Source of the DNA: Phyllostachys edulis
Taxonomy: Eukaryota; Streptophyta; Magnoliopsida; Poales; Poaceae
Assembly (NCBI GenBank): GCA_036346405.1
Contig: CM070546.1
Coordinates: 108,258,826 to 108,322,825 of the forward strand
Reading direction: 5' to 3'
DNA length: 64,000 nucleotides
The notes beneath the pieces were generated by a model. It was not told where the DNA came from, searched no databases, and saw nothing but the letters and a program-made list of their open reading frames with translations. Positions 1 to 10,382 of the stretch are shown one piece after another. Within the stretch, counting starts at the first letter, position 1, and every line of letters begins with the position of its first letter. Position numbers and translations under genes: made by a program.

Positions 1-174
1 GATCCTGGGACTAGCTCGGTGCACAGGGCCAAGACCCTCAGGAGGTCTTTGAGATCTCTTGGGAGGTCCTGGCGGACCTCCCTTCGGAACGTACCGGGCG
101 GTACTACCGCTCCTCCATGCGGTAGTACGGGAGCAAAAATAATCCAGCGGCATATTCCAAGGGAGTTCCTCACA
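1..174 (+). mobile_element. Gypsy element A, 3' part of 5' LTR (cut by window edge)
   Basis: This stretch repeats almost exactly at 5586-5761: both hold GATCCTGGGACTAGCTCGGT and end in GTTCCTCACA. The match stops at 174, where a primer binding site begins, so this is the end of a 5' LTR whose beginning lies outside the window. The few mismatches to the right copy suggest a fairly old insertion. Confidence 0.85.
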
Positions 175-178
175 GAGG

Positions 179-193
179 TGGTATCAGAGCTCC
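179..193 (+). other. Primer binding site of gypsy element A
   Basis: TGGTATCAGAGCTCC lies 4 bases after the LTR end. TGGTATCAGAGC is the usual complement of the 3' end of plant initiator methionine tRNA used by LTR retrotransposons. Confidence 0.85.
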
Positions 194-960
194 ATACCGA
201 CTGTAGGACATAACCTTAGTTAGCATGGTCGTTTTAGTCTGTTTCAAAAGTTATTTTCTAAATCAAACCAACTTGAAAACCTGATTAGTGGTTCTCCTCT
301 TGCCTTGTTTGGTCATGTTCTTATCCCGTCTCATTCTTTTCTCCTCTTAATCCATTCTTTTCTTACCTTTTCCTTAGGTTCTTGTACCTTACCCCTTCTG
401 GAACCTTGTTTCTAAGCTCAATATGACCTCCTTAACTCAGCAATCTTTGTAGGATCTGGCCTTGTTTTAAGTTGACCACCCCAATAGGCTAGGATTAGTA
501 GTGTTGTTGCTAGACTACCCTTTTAATTCTAGTATCGTTTAGTCCTGTATCTAGGATTCTTTGTTGAGCTTTCTTGCCTCTTAGTAGCTTTTCGGCTACT
601 GGTTCTTTTCGGGTTAACCTACTTCTCCCCGAATAGGTTGTTCTATCTCTCTCTCTTGTTCTCACTCACCTATAGTGCTTTTCCTCTCATCTTTTGTGCT
701 TTCTTTTCCTCATCTTTTAAACACGAGAGGCTTCTTGCAGATGGTTCAGACCTGATTTCGAAGAAATCAAGATGATCGATGGACCCTCTTTGCCACCACC
801 CCACCTCCTCCAAAGAAGCAACCTCGGACCAAAGTTCAGGGGCGATTCATGGCAGCTCAAGCTCGCTTGATGAGTGCCATGATGCGTAACATGAATCGAT
901 GATGGCTCAAAGAAAGTCGATAATCGCCGCTCTCCTCGCCATGATGAACCCGAGAAAAAA
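194..960 (+). other. Untranslated leader of gypsy element A
   Basis: About 770 bases between the primer binding site and the gag remnant. It is T-rich and full of stops, with no long reading frame. A similar phrase (TCATCT..AAAC..G followed by GTTG or CTTG CAGATGGTTCA-like sequence) is found near 11640-11690 in the internal region of the second gypsy element, which fits a shared leader. Confidence 0.6.
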
Positions 961-1960
961 CCAGGCGGTTGCCATGCGACCTTCAACTCCAAAGTGTTTC
1001 CTTAGTCAAGGCTAGTGGATTTCTTGAGGACCCAACCTCCAACATTCTCCAGCTCCCGAGCCTTTGGATCTTGATGATTGGTTGCGCCTTTCGACAAGAA
1101 GCTTCGCCATTGCTCAATGCAATGACCGTGAGAGAGTTTTGTATCAAAGACATCAACTTGAAGGCCCGAAGCAGAGTGGTGGGAGAATTTTTGTGCCGCC
1201 CATGCAGACCACCAAAGTATCACCTGGACCGAGTTTTGAGAAGCTTTTCGTATTCTCATGTTCCGGATGGGATGGTTGAAATGAAGAAGAACGAGTTCCG
1301 TGAGCTGAGTCAAGGGAGCTTGTTAGTGGGTGAATACCTCAACAAATTCACTCAATTGGTACGTTATGCTCCAGAGGATGTTGCCACCGATGATGCCAAG
1401 CAGAAGAAGTTTAAGTGAGGACTCAACCCTAGTCTGAAGGTTCAGGTCATTGGTAATGACTATGCAAATTTTCAGCATCTTGTAAACAAGGCCATGCTGA
1501 TTGAAGAATCCCGTAGAGAGCTTTCAGAATCATTCAAGAGAAAAATGTCACAGCTCAGAGCTCATCAAAGACCTCCTCAGCGAGCCAAGACGTTTGCCCA
1601 ATATCAGCCTGGTACTTTTAGGACCTCTGCAACAGCACCCCATTTAGTTGCTCAAGAATTCGACAACAGCCAATAGCTCAAGAGTACCAAGCTTGCCGAA
1701 GGTACCCAGTGCTTCAACTGCCAGCAGTGGGGTCATTTTGCCAAGCACTGTCCTCAACGTCATCAGTGGAAGCAAGCCCCTCCCCAAGCTTCAAGGCAAG
1801 CCACCAGACCTCCAGGTTTTGCTGCAAAGGGGCAAGTGAACCACATTGCTGTGGAGCAGGCCCAACAGGCTCAGGACCTCTTCCCTGGTAAGTTTTGGTC
1901 AGTGGCAGTTTTGTCTCACTCAAAGAGAGTTGGAGGAGTGAGCAAAACCCGTGTTCCCCA
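961..1960 (+). pseudogene. Ty3/gypsy gag remnant with CCHC knuckle, no pol
   Basis: Gag-like peptides lie in shifted frames. Around 1064-1190 are DDWLR, QCNDRERVLY and HQLEGP. From about 1250 the frame changes to HVPDGMVEMKK, EFRELSQGS, EYLNKFTQLVRYAPEDV and KQKKFK, followed by a stop at 1416. About 1707-1765 encodes a zinc knuckle (CFNC, GHFAKHC). These match the capsid and nucleocapsid order of plant gypsy gag. A protease would normally follow at once. Here the sequence runs within some 250 bases to the 3' LTR, so protease, reverse transcriptase, RNase H and integrase are missing. The copy is both frameshifted and pol-less and would depend on enzymes supplied in trans if it ever moved. Confidence 0.8.
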
Positions 1961-1980
1961 ACCTATTCCTTAGTCAGCCC

Positions 1981-2018
1981 GAATCTCGGGGTCGAGATTC
2001 CCTTTAAGGGGTGTAGGT
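1981..2018 (+). other. Hairpin and polypurine tract before 3' LTR of element A
   Basis: GAATCTCG-GGGT-CGAGATTC forms a perfect 8-bp stem with a 4-base loop, followed by a TTTAAGGGG-type polypurine tract and the LTR start. The same arrangement occurs at 6639-6678 and 13449-13488. Confidence 0.7.
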
Positions 2019-5000
2019 TATAACGTCCCGTTTGTCCAAAGTTCTTGAAGTTTTCAAAGTAAAAAGAACCATTTGATTTTGTGGAGAGTTAAAAGCTTAA
2101 CTTGAGATTTTAAAACAGTTTTAATTGACTAAACCAAACTTCAACTAAATCAGTTCGGTTTCTTCTGGAGTTTGTTGGAAGTTTTCCTTTTCTCTTTTTG
2201 CTCTGTCAGCCTTTCAGCTTGGTTTCTCCCTTCCAGGACCACTTCTGTGTCTAGATCTCTCTCTCTCTCTCGGTCCAGACCTCCCCTTTGGAGATCTTAA
2301 CCGTCTAGACCTCCCCTTTGTTAGATCTGACCGTTAGGACCTCCCCTTTGGAGATCTTAACCGTCCAGACCTCCCCTTTGTTAGATCTGACCGTTAGGAC
2401 CTCCCCTTTGGAGATCTTAACCGTCCAGACCTCCCTTTTTTAGATCTGACCGTTAGGACCTCTCGTTTGGAGATCTTAACCGTCCAGACCTCCCCTTTGT
2501 TAGATCTGACCGTTAGGACCTCCCGTTTGGATATCTTAACCATTCAGACCTCTCCTTTGTTAGATCTGACCGTTAGGACCTCCCCTTTGGAGATCTTAAC
2601 CGTTCAGACCTCCCCTTTGTTAGATCTGACCGTTAGGACCTCCCCTTTGGAGATCTTAACCGTTCAGACCTCCCTTTTGTGGATCTGACCGTCAGGACCT
2701 CCCCTTTGTGGAACTAACCGTTAGGACCTCCCCTTTGTGGATCTGACCCTCAGGACCTCCCCGTTGTTGTGTCTTTTGGATCTCTTGTCCATAGGACCTC
2801 CCTGTGGTTGTGTCTTTTGGACCTCGTGTCCATAGGACCTCCTCGTTGTGTGTCTTTTGGACCTCTTTGCCCTCAGAGCCTCCTCGAATTCCTTCTCTCC
2901 TTGTAGTCTGGACCTCCTCCGAGGTCCAGAACCCTTTTATGGTTCAGACCTCCTTCAAGGTCTAGGTCCCTTTGTGTTTAGACCTCCTTGTAGGTCTAGA
3001 CTTCTCCCTTGTGTTTAGACCTCTTTGCAGGTCTAGACCTCTCCTTTGAGTTTAAGACCTCATTTGAGGTTTAGATCCCCTTGAGGTTTAGACCTCCCAG
3101 TTGGTCTAGACCTCCTCTTTGGGTTTAAAACTTTTGTTGGTCTGGACCTCTCTGTTGGTTCTTTATTTCGCTCTAGACCCCCTAGTCTCCAAGACCTCCT
3201 TCCCGCAGGACCTCCCTACCTGTGGGCCTCCTTGCCCTTAGGACCTGCCCGTGGTCTTTTTGCGAAGGCCACCCTGGCGGTCAAGACCTCCCTCGTGGGT
3301 CACAACCTCCTTTCTTGACTTCCCCTTGACCTTCACAGGACCTTTTCCTGTTTTTAGTCAGTAACCTTGTCACTCTTGTTTGTACCTTGCACACCTTTTT
3401 CTATCTTTTGTCACATCCTTGCCATTGCAAAAGTGGGTGCCCTTTTATTGTTGTCACCTCCTCCTTGACCTTTTGTCTCCTCTTGTACCTGCTCTACTCC
3501 TTTTTGGTACTTGTTGGTAGTGTACATTTGTACCAATACCTTGAACCTGGTCACTCCTTTTGGTGGCGTTCCTATTCTCCTTTTCCTTTACATGGAGCAC
3601 CACAGAGTGACCACTGCCTCCCTGTTTTTCACTCAACCTCCTCCTCTCCCTCTCAGTTCTAGAGAGCTCTCTTAGCTCATCTGGTTGGACCTCCCCCTTG
3701 TTGGACCTCCCTTTCCAGTGGACCTCTTCTCCTTTTGGTTCTAGCCTAGTTCTTTTCAGTTTCTTTTTGGATTGCTTTATTTATTTGTTTTCTTTGCATC
3801 GTATAGGTTCCGTTGGTGCGGAGGAGTTTGAAGATCCAGCGGCCTTATCAGAAGCTCAGCAGCTCTCCACTGAAGGCAAGTCGTGGCCCTTGATCATTTT
3901 GAACCCAACTTTATAAAAAGTACTTTGATTTGTTATAAACCTACATGGCTTTTTGTATAAAATGGTTTGGGCTCTAGTTAAATACCCACCTGTTTTATGC
4001 CTCATTGTTTCTTTGGCAATCCACATGTCAACATGTTTCCTCGAACAACTTAGGATGGGTACTGTTAGTTGGTTTCATATTGCTATTGCCAACATGGGTA
4101 TCGTGCTTGCTTAGCCATGCTCCAGTAGACGCTGGTCTCCTCATGAATCAATATTGCTAAACTTGACTAATTAAATTATGGAACTGTGGTTGGTGCCACT
4201 GCGGTGCAACTGTGGTTGGAGCCTAATTGTGTTGCTTGTGGTTGAAGCCACCTTTGTTAAAATTTGCAATGCCGGGACCAGGGTGGTCCTTTGGCCAGGT
4301 GAAACCCCAAAACTGTTTTATGCTCGGGCAAGTTGGCAAGGTGCGAGTAGTGGGTGCTCCATGAGTTGTTGCTATGGAGTCACTTGGGTGCTTCATGAGT
4401 TGTTGCTATGGAGTCACCTGGGTGCCCCAGAGTTGGTGCTGTGGGGTCACATTGGGTTGAGGATAGCCTTGCCTGAGCAGCTAATTAAGGATTGAACCTT
4501 GGGAGCCATTGATCTGGGCCATGCCGTGCAACCACATGTCCATTATGGGGTGGACCGGGTGCAATAACTAGAGATGTTCTTATTTGGTTCTGTTGTGGTG
4601 GAGCGTTGGCGCGCTGGCACAAGAGGGGGCACGAATCCGGTGGAGGTTGCACCAACCTAAGTGAAACCTCGGTGAGGCGAGGCGAGTCGAAGCCTGAGAA
4701 CTTTGTAAAAACCCGGTGGTGGTCTCTACTTGATTCACATGTCTAAGGTAACGTGTGTAATATCAAGCGACTACCTCTTGTGGGTAAAGTTGTACACCTC
4801 TGCAGAGTAAATCTATTCGAATAGCCGCATCCTCGGTTATGGACACGCCCAGAGATTTCGAATGAGGGTTGGACGTTTCTTCAAAATAGGTCTTGTGAAC
4901 CCTAGAAGTGGTCCACAGTTGATTGTGGGAATCAGCGAGTGCTCTAGGTGGCTCCGACATACTCGTGATGACAACGGTTGTCCGTGGAGGTCTAGGGGTG

Positions 5001-5761
5001 GTCTTGTAGAGCTCTGGAGTGGGTGCTCCAGAGAAGTCTGGGTTGTTGCCTTGGGAGTGAGTAGGTGCTCACGACCTCCTTTTTGAAATCAAATGTACTT
5101 ATGTATTATTGTTTTAACTTGAGCTTTGCAATCTATACATGCTATTTACTGTCAAACTTTGCTTTTTGCAAACTAACTATACAACTCACCTTGTCAAGCC
5201 GTGCATGAATATTACTTGCATACATTGTCCCCATGGCTTGCTGAGTACATTCAAAGTACTCATTGGCTTGTGCCCTCTATTTTAATCAGCAGAGGTGGGA
5301 GATCCAGGAGGTCTTGTGCTCTCAGAAGGGGGGCTCTTTGAAGACCCTACGCACTAGGACGTCCTCCACTTGGTAGCCTGTGGGCTAGCCAAATGGACCC
5401 TGTAATTATTTTGTTTTCCGCTGTGTTGTTGTTCTCTTTTGCTGTTAGCCTTGAGAGGCACCCCTGTACAAACCTTGACCTTAAGGTCCCTTGTTAATAT
5501 ATGTGTTAATTTGTCTACTTCATCTTTGTTCTTGTTGTGTGGAATTGATTACACTGATGTGGAATCTGTGCGAGCTAGCCAATCTGATCCTGGGACTAGC
5601 TCGGTGCACAGGGCCAAGACCCTCAGGAGGTCTTTGAGATCTCTTGGGAGGTCCTGGCGAACCTCCCTTCGGAACGTACCGGGCGGTACTACCGCTCCTC
5701 CATGCGGTAGTACCGGAGCAAAAAAAAATCCGGGCGGTATATTCCGAGGGAGTTCCTCACA
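2019..5761 (+). mobile_element. Gypsy element A, 3' LTR (about 3.7 kb)
   Basis: The right boundary is fixed by the repeat of bases 1-174 at 5586-5761. The left boundary follows the polypurine tract near 2012-2019, by alignment with TGTAACGTCCC starts of the related LTRs at 6679 and 13489. It contains the 60-bp tandem array (2276-2760), many GACCTCC/GGAGGTC motifs, and the palindrome CTATTCGAATAG at 4813-4824. A diverged reverse-oriented relative is the solo LTR at 42264-45734. There are no credible genes inside; open frames here are repeat translations. Confidence 0.8.
2276..3330 (+). repeat. 60-bp tandem repeat and degenerate GACCTCC array
   Basis: From 2276 to about 2700 a 60-base unit starting GACCTCCCCTTTGGAGATCT recurs about seven times, at 2278, 2338, 2398, 2457, 2517, 2577 and 2637. 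Each unit is two related 30-base halves, one with GAGATCTTAACCGT and one with GTTAGATCTGACCGT. Downstream to 3330 it decays into irregular 25-35-base steps, each opening with GACCTCC. It lies inside the gypsy 3' LTR. Confidence 0.9.
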
Positions 5762-6625
5762 GCAATATTGACTGTAATAGCTCTAAAACAGCTAGCACCA
5801 CAATGAAATAATTTGCTCAATATTATAGGATAACAGCTAGTCAAAATCTATACACTACAGTAAATCCAATTTGATTTGTGGCATTGAATCATCATAGAGC
5901 AATTCAACTGAACCTACAATTATCACCTTGCAACTTCTCATAATACTAGAGACTACCAATCACAGATTGAAAAATTACTAGTACAAAACAATTGCAAAAG
6001 AGATATAAATAGGAATGTTGCAATACTTACAAAGCTGATGGAACTCAAAGCCAACGAGAAGCAATCCAAACAAGGCACGCCGACAGGCGCTTTCCCAGAA
6101 AACCTAGCGCCCTGTTATGCCGTAGTGAGATGACGTGGTTGTCGAAGATACAATGTCGTTATTCGAACTTCAGGACATGCCGAAAAACGAAGCTGAGGTA
6201 TTGGGTTACTGCCGCACAAGACCACCAAAATGATGCTCCGGCCGGAAGCAACCAACAGAGCAACAACAACCAAAGGTTCTGAAGCCCTCTTCCTCCTCAA
6301 AACTCAATCTAGAGCAGATCAACACACCAATAGACCCCGCAAGATTTAGACTTACCTCAGCCAAAAATCCCAGAGGATGAGACAAAAAGGGAAACTAGCG
6401 CGATGGTGCCAAAGGAAATCAAGAGCTCACCATCAAAAGAAAAGATCAGTTAAGATGGCGCACTGACTCTTAATTCCTCCCAAAATCGAAGCCCAAATTG
6501 ATGAAGAAAAATAGAAGATTCATATCGGGATAAATTGCCTTATTCTTTGGCCAGATCAGATAAAAAGAAGCCAAAACCACCAGAAAAATAAGAAGAGGAG
6601 CTGAGCTTCCGCCGCCAACGACCGC
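5762..6625. other. Unassigned stretch; possible minus-strand transcript remnant
   Basis: No recognisable protein. On the minus strand two good splice-donor contexts are visible, GGCTGAG|GTAAGTC near 6354 and CAGCTTT|GTAAGTATT near 6033. Between them is a 61-codon open frame (6300-6115) without a known domain. This may be the 5' part of a host transcript cut by element A at 5761, but the evidence is weak. It is host-like sequence between two gypsy elements. Confidence 0.3.
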
Positions 6626-6678
6626 CTCTGGGAAACTCGAATCTCGGGGTCGAGAATCCATTTAAGGTGGGTAGGATT
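6626..6678 (+). mobile_element. Remnant of gypsy internal 3' end with polypurine tract
   Basis: CTCTGGGAAACTCGAATCTC and the following TTTAAGGTGGGTA closely match 13434-13488, the internal end just before the right LTR of the second gypsy element. A 5' LTR should not be preceded by such sequence. The LTR at 6679 therefore originally was, or was recombined from, a 3' LTR. Confidence 0.75.
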
Positions 6679-9600
6679 TGTAACGTCTCGTTTTTCGAAC
6701 GGTTAAATAGTGTTTATCGTTTCGGTTTTTGTTCTTCGCCATAATTCAAATTACCATGCTAATTGTGAAACCTTTCTTTCCGTTTCGGTTTGTGTTTCAA
6801 ATGTAATGTCCTTAACATTTGAAATTCAAATTCGCGGTTTGGAGTTTCTCCTCTCTTTTGCTTCCTGGGTCATTTTCAAGTTGGGCCCCCTCTTTCTTTC
6901 GGGCTCAGCCCATCTTCCTCTGGGCCAAGCCTATCTCCTCCGTCCCACCCGGCCTGTCCCCCCCCAGCCCAACCTTTGCCCCGGCTTTTTTCTTTTCTCC
7001 CCCCCCCCGGCCTCTTTCTCTAGCAGAGCAGCTGCTCTGCCCAAGATCGTCTTCCCCAGCTCTCTCCCCTTGGTCGCTTCCTCCTGCCGCCTTGTTGTCG
7101 AAAGCACCTCTCTCTTCCCTCGCGTGCTCTTGGCGACAGCTCTCTCAGCCGCTGCACGCAGCGTGCGCCTCTGCACACCATCGCCTGCACGCCACCAGCT
7201 CGTACATGCTACCTCCTCTGTGCCGCCTGCCCTCGCCGCTCGGCCAGCACGCCTGCGCCTAACGCCACTGGCTCCTTCTGCCACCACCATGATGCCCACT
7301 TGCTCCCCGTGCCATCGTCGCGCATGCAGCCGCCACACACCTTCCCTTGTCACACAGACTACAAGACACGCCCACGCCCGCGCCTGCCGCTTTTGCCGAG
7401 TGTCGCTCCGTCTCTGTCACCATGCACGCCACCTCTTGCTCTTGGCGACGCCACCTACTTTACTCAGTCCGCGTGCCCGTGCCAGGGCGCCTGTAGCACC
7501 ACATGCTCCCCTGCCCGTCCAGTCCCCTCGCCGAGCCGCTCCCCACCTGCTCCTCCAGCTCCCTGCCACTCGCGCCAACGGCTCTCCCCATCGTAGGCTA
7601 TAAGAGAACCCGAGCTCCCTCCTTGCTCCCCACTCCATCACCTGAGCGCCCTGAAGAATCGCCCGCCGCCTCGTAGGCAAAACGCCCTCTCCAGTGAGCT
7701 TTTCGCCCGACTCACCCCATCACGGCGCACCTCCTGAGGCCCCCAAGCCATCCCCCACCACCATTCTCTCTCCTCGCCGCCGAGAAGCACCACCACCGAA
7801 GCCCCTTCCTCCCCTATGACGGTCGCCGCCGCCCCGCCACCACGGTCACCTCCAGGATGCTCCGACCACCTTATCGGCTTCCCTGAGCTCCCGCGCCTCC
7901 CATGCGTGCGCAAACTTCGCCGCTCCGCCACCCCAACTCCGGCGCCGCACAAGCTTTTGGAGCCGCCGCCGCCTCCTTGCTCCACCGCCGCCGCTTTCGA
8001 CCCTCTCCGAAACTGCCGCCACCTCCAGTGGATCCGCTGCCCTCCGGTGACCCCATCCCTCCCGCTCGCCGGCCGCCTCCTACCTCCTTCCACTGGCGCC
8101 GCCACCGCCCGTGACCGCTCGCTCCCCTCTGTTCTCCCCCCTTTCATTTTTTTCTCTGTGAAACCGAAGGGGAGCAGATGGGAATGGCCAAAGGCCCACA
8201 TGTCAATAGCTTACCCCCCCCCCTCACCTTGGCTGCCAAATGGGCCCCTTTCCTGTTCCGGTGAACCAGCACCATATGCCAGTGAACCCGGTCCATGACA
8301 CTATTCAGTGCACCGACTTTCTCTCTCCCTTCCTTATTTCCTTGATTTAATTTCAAACCCGAACTTCGAAAGTCTCGTTCTCCCTCATCGTAACTCCAAA
8401 AATTATGAAATAAATTCCTAAAAATTTTTTAAATCAAGATCTTGTTAATGGCATAGGTCTTGTTCAATTTGGAGTTTATTTGTTGTTCTTTTTTATTTAT
8501 TTGCTCTCTTTGTCGTTGTGCCTTTTTCCAGTGCGATCGTCCGATTAGGATTTGAAGACACCGGAGATCCTCAAGTTGATCAAGACCAAGATTGTCAAGA
8601 TCCTCTTACCTATATCAAAGGTGAGTCAATACTTTGATCATATTGAGCCTATATTTTATGCAAATTATATTTATTTAAATTATCCAAATTGCATGCTTTA
8701 ATTCTTTAATCAAATGTATGTTAAAGCTTAAGATAGTTAAATACCCATTTGTTGATTAATTAATTAGTATGCCATCCATTGATGTTGAACTCATTATTGC
8801 TTGTCACCTTAGTAAATATATGGTAATACTAGCTATAGGTTGTACTTAAGCGACATGCTAGTCTTGCTTAAGTACCGGGGGTACTAAAATACCCCAAACA
8901 TCATTCTTCAAACATGAAATGATTTGGGTAGTCATTGGTGGTCCATTGACTAAAAGGACTGGATTAATTTGGTTTTACTCCTCAAAACCCCAATAACTGC
9001 TAATACCACATCTGGGCGGATGGAAAGGCGGTGGGTGCTCTGGGAGCACGAGAATGGTTGGAAATGTGGAAAGAACCGCTCAGATGGATTAAGGACTTAA
9101 TCTTGTTACGACCTCCCGTGTTAAACAAGTACAACCACAAGTCTGCAAAGTGCAACTTGGCTTACTAAAATTATTAAACCCTGAATGTGTCTCACACGGT
9201 GGAGTAATGGAAACGCGTAAGCTTGGGTACATCCAGCTTGAATGGGTGAGTTGCTAGTAGTTGTGGGTAGTCCAAATCTACACCCAACGCTAGGGTTACA
9301 ACAACCCCACGCAACGTATGGGCGCAACCCCATATGGGTGAGAAGACGGAAAGGGCAAGGTAGTTTGAAAGGTTACTATGATGGTCGCTCCACTACATGA
9401 CTACGGAATCATGTGGGGTAACGAGTTTGACTATCTCTTATGGGTACAGTGTACAACCTCTGCAGAGTCTAAACTATTTAGACAACCGTGCCTACGGTCA
9501 AAGACGGACATGGGAATCATAACTTGATTTAGTTCTATTTTAACCTTTGTGGGTGGAAATGGAAAATGTGGAAGGGCTCACCTAGCCCTGTATTGGATTT

Positions 9601-10382
9601 TACCTGAGTCGTCGAGCTCAGCGGTGGTAGTAATTGGAGGTAGCTCCAATAAAAAAAATGCATTGGTAGAGTTTCCGCCAGATGAAACCTCTACTAAAAT
9701 AAATATTGCACATTACTCTCTTTAACAAAATGAAATTTGTTAAAATGCTAAGTAATAGGATTTGTAACTATGATAATTGAAAAGATTGCTTTAGCAAATA
9801 AAAGAACCTGAGCCATCCTTGTTAAACCTTGCATGTATATTATTGCATTGTGTGTTGGCTCGCGAGCACGGAAGTTGTGCTCATTCTTGCTCTTTCCCCC
9901 AAAAATCCTCAGAAGTAGGAAATCCTGAAAACTACGCATACTACGAGGATCCAGAAGCTAAAGGTCCAGGAGATGATGAAGCGTAGTTTAGTCTTTAGTT
10001 GTTCTAGTCTCACCCCAGTCTAGTTGACCCCGTTGGTGCTTGCGTGCATCCAATATTATCCAAGTCCTTGGTTAATATCGGGCGCACACGGGTTTTCCCA
10101 GTCACTTGCCTGTGGAGAGATGTGTTCTCACCCCTTTTTGCTTCTGTTGCCACTTCCGCTACTTTTGTAATGTACCCAGTTTGGCCTGTTCGGCCCTTAT
10201 TATAGAACTTGACCCGATGCGGTCTATGTAAAGCTCTGATGTGTTAATTAATGAATGGTATGGTTTCATCTACGCCATGTATAATTTGATTCAGTGATGT
10301 GTCTGTGAGTGCTAGCTACTGATCTAGAGAATAGCACAGTGTTTTCACAGAGGATTTGGATTCTCAAAATCCGTGTCCGTGA
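6679..10382 (+). mobile_element. Gypsy element B, left LTR (3.7 kb)
   Basis: It starts TGTAACGTCTCG and ends near 10382 (CCGTGTCCGTGA). Both ends match the right LTR at 13489-14674, the first about 1000 bases and the last about 220 bases. The middle (about 7670-10160) is absent from the right copy. It holds a C-rich promoter-like zone, a TATA box at 7599, an A/T-rich zone with a PstI-like CTGCAGAG motif near 9459, and a decayed copy of the shared LTR palindrome (CTATTTAGACAACCG at 9474). Long open frames at 6710-7603 and 7638-8298 are compositional. Confidence 0.8.
7599..7604 (+). promoter_or_regulatory. Likely LTR TATA box (element B, left LTR)
   Basis: TATAAG within GGCTATAAGAGAACCCGAGC, just after the C-rich zone. 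The same string occurs in the right LTR at 14391, so it is conserved between the copies, as expected for the core promoter of an LTR. Confidence 0.55.

Noticed and set aside
2467..2688. 73-codon frame with repeated LTVQTSPLLDLTVRTS
   Set aside because: Translation of the 60-bp tandem repeat in the LTR, not a protein gene.
6710..7603. 297-codon open frame and overlapping long frames in the left gypsy LTR
   Set aside because: A low-complexity Pro/Ala/Ser/Arg translation of a C-rich LTR promoter zone. Several frames are open at once, and the right LTR copy is frame-shifted relative to it.
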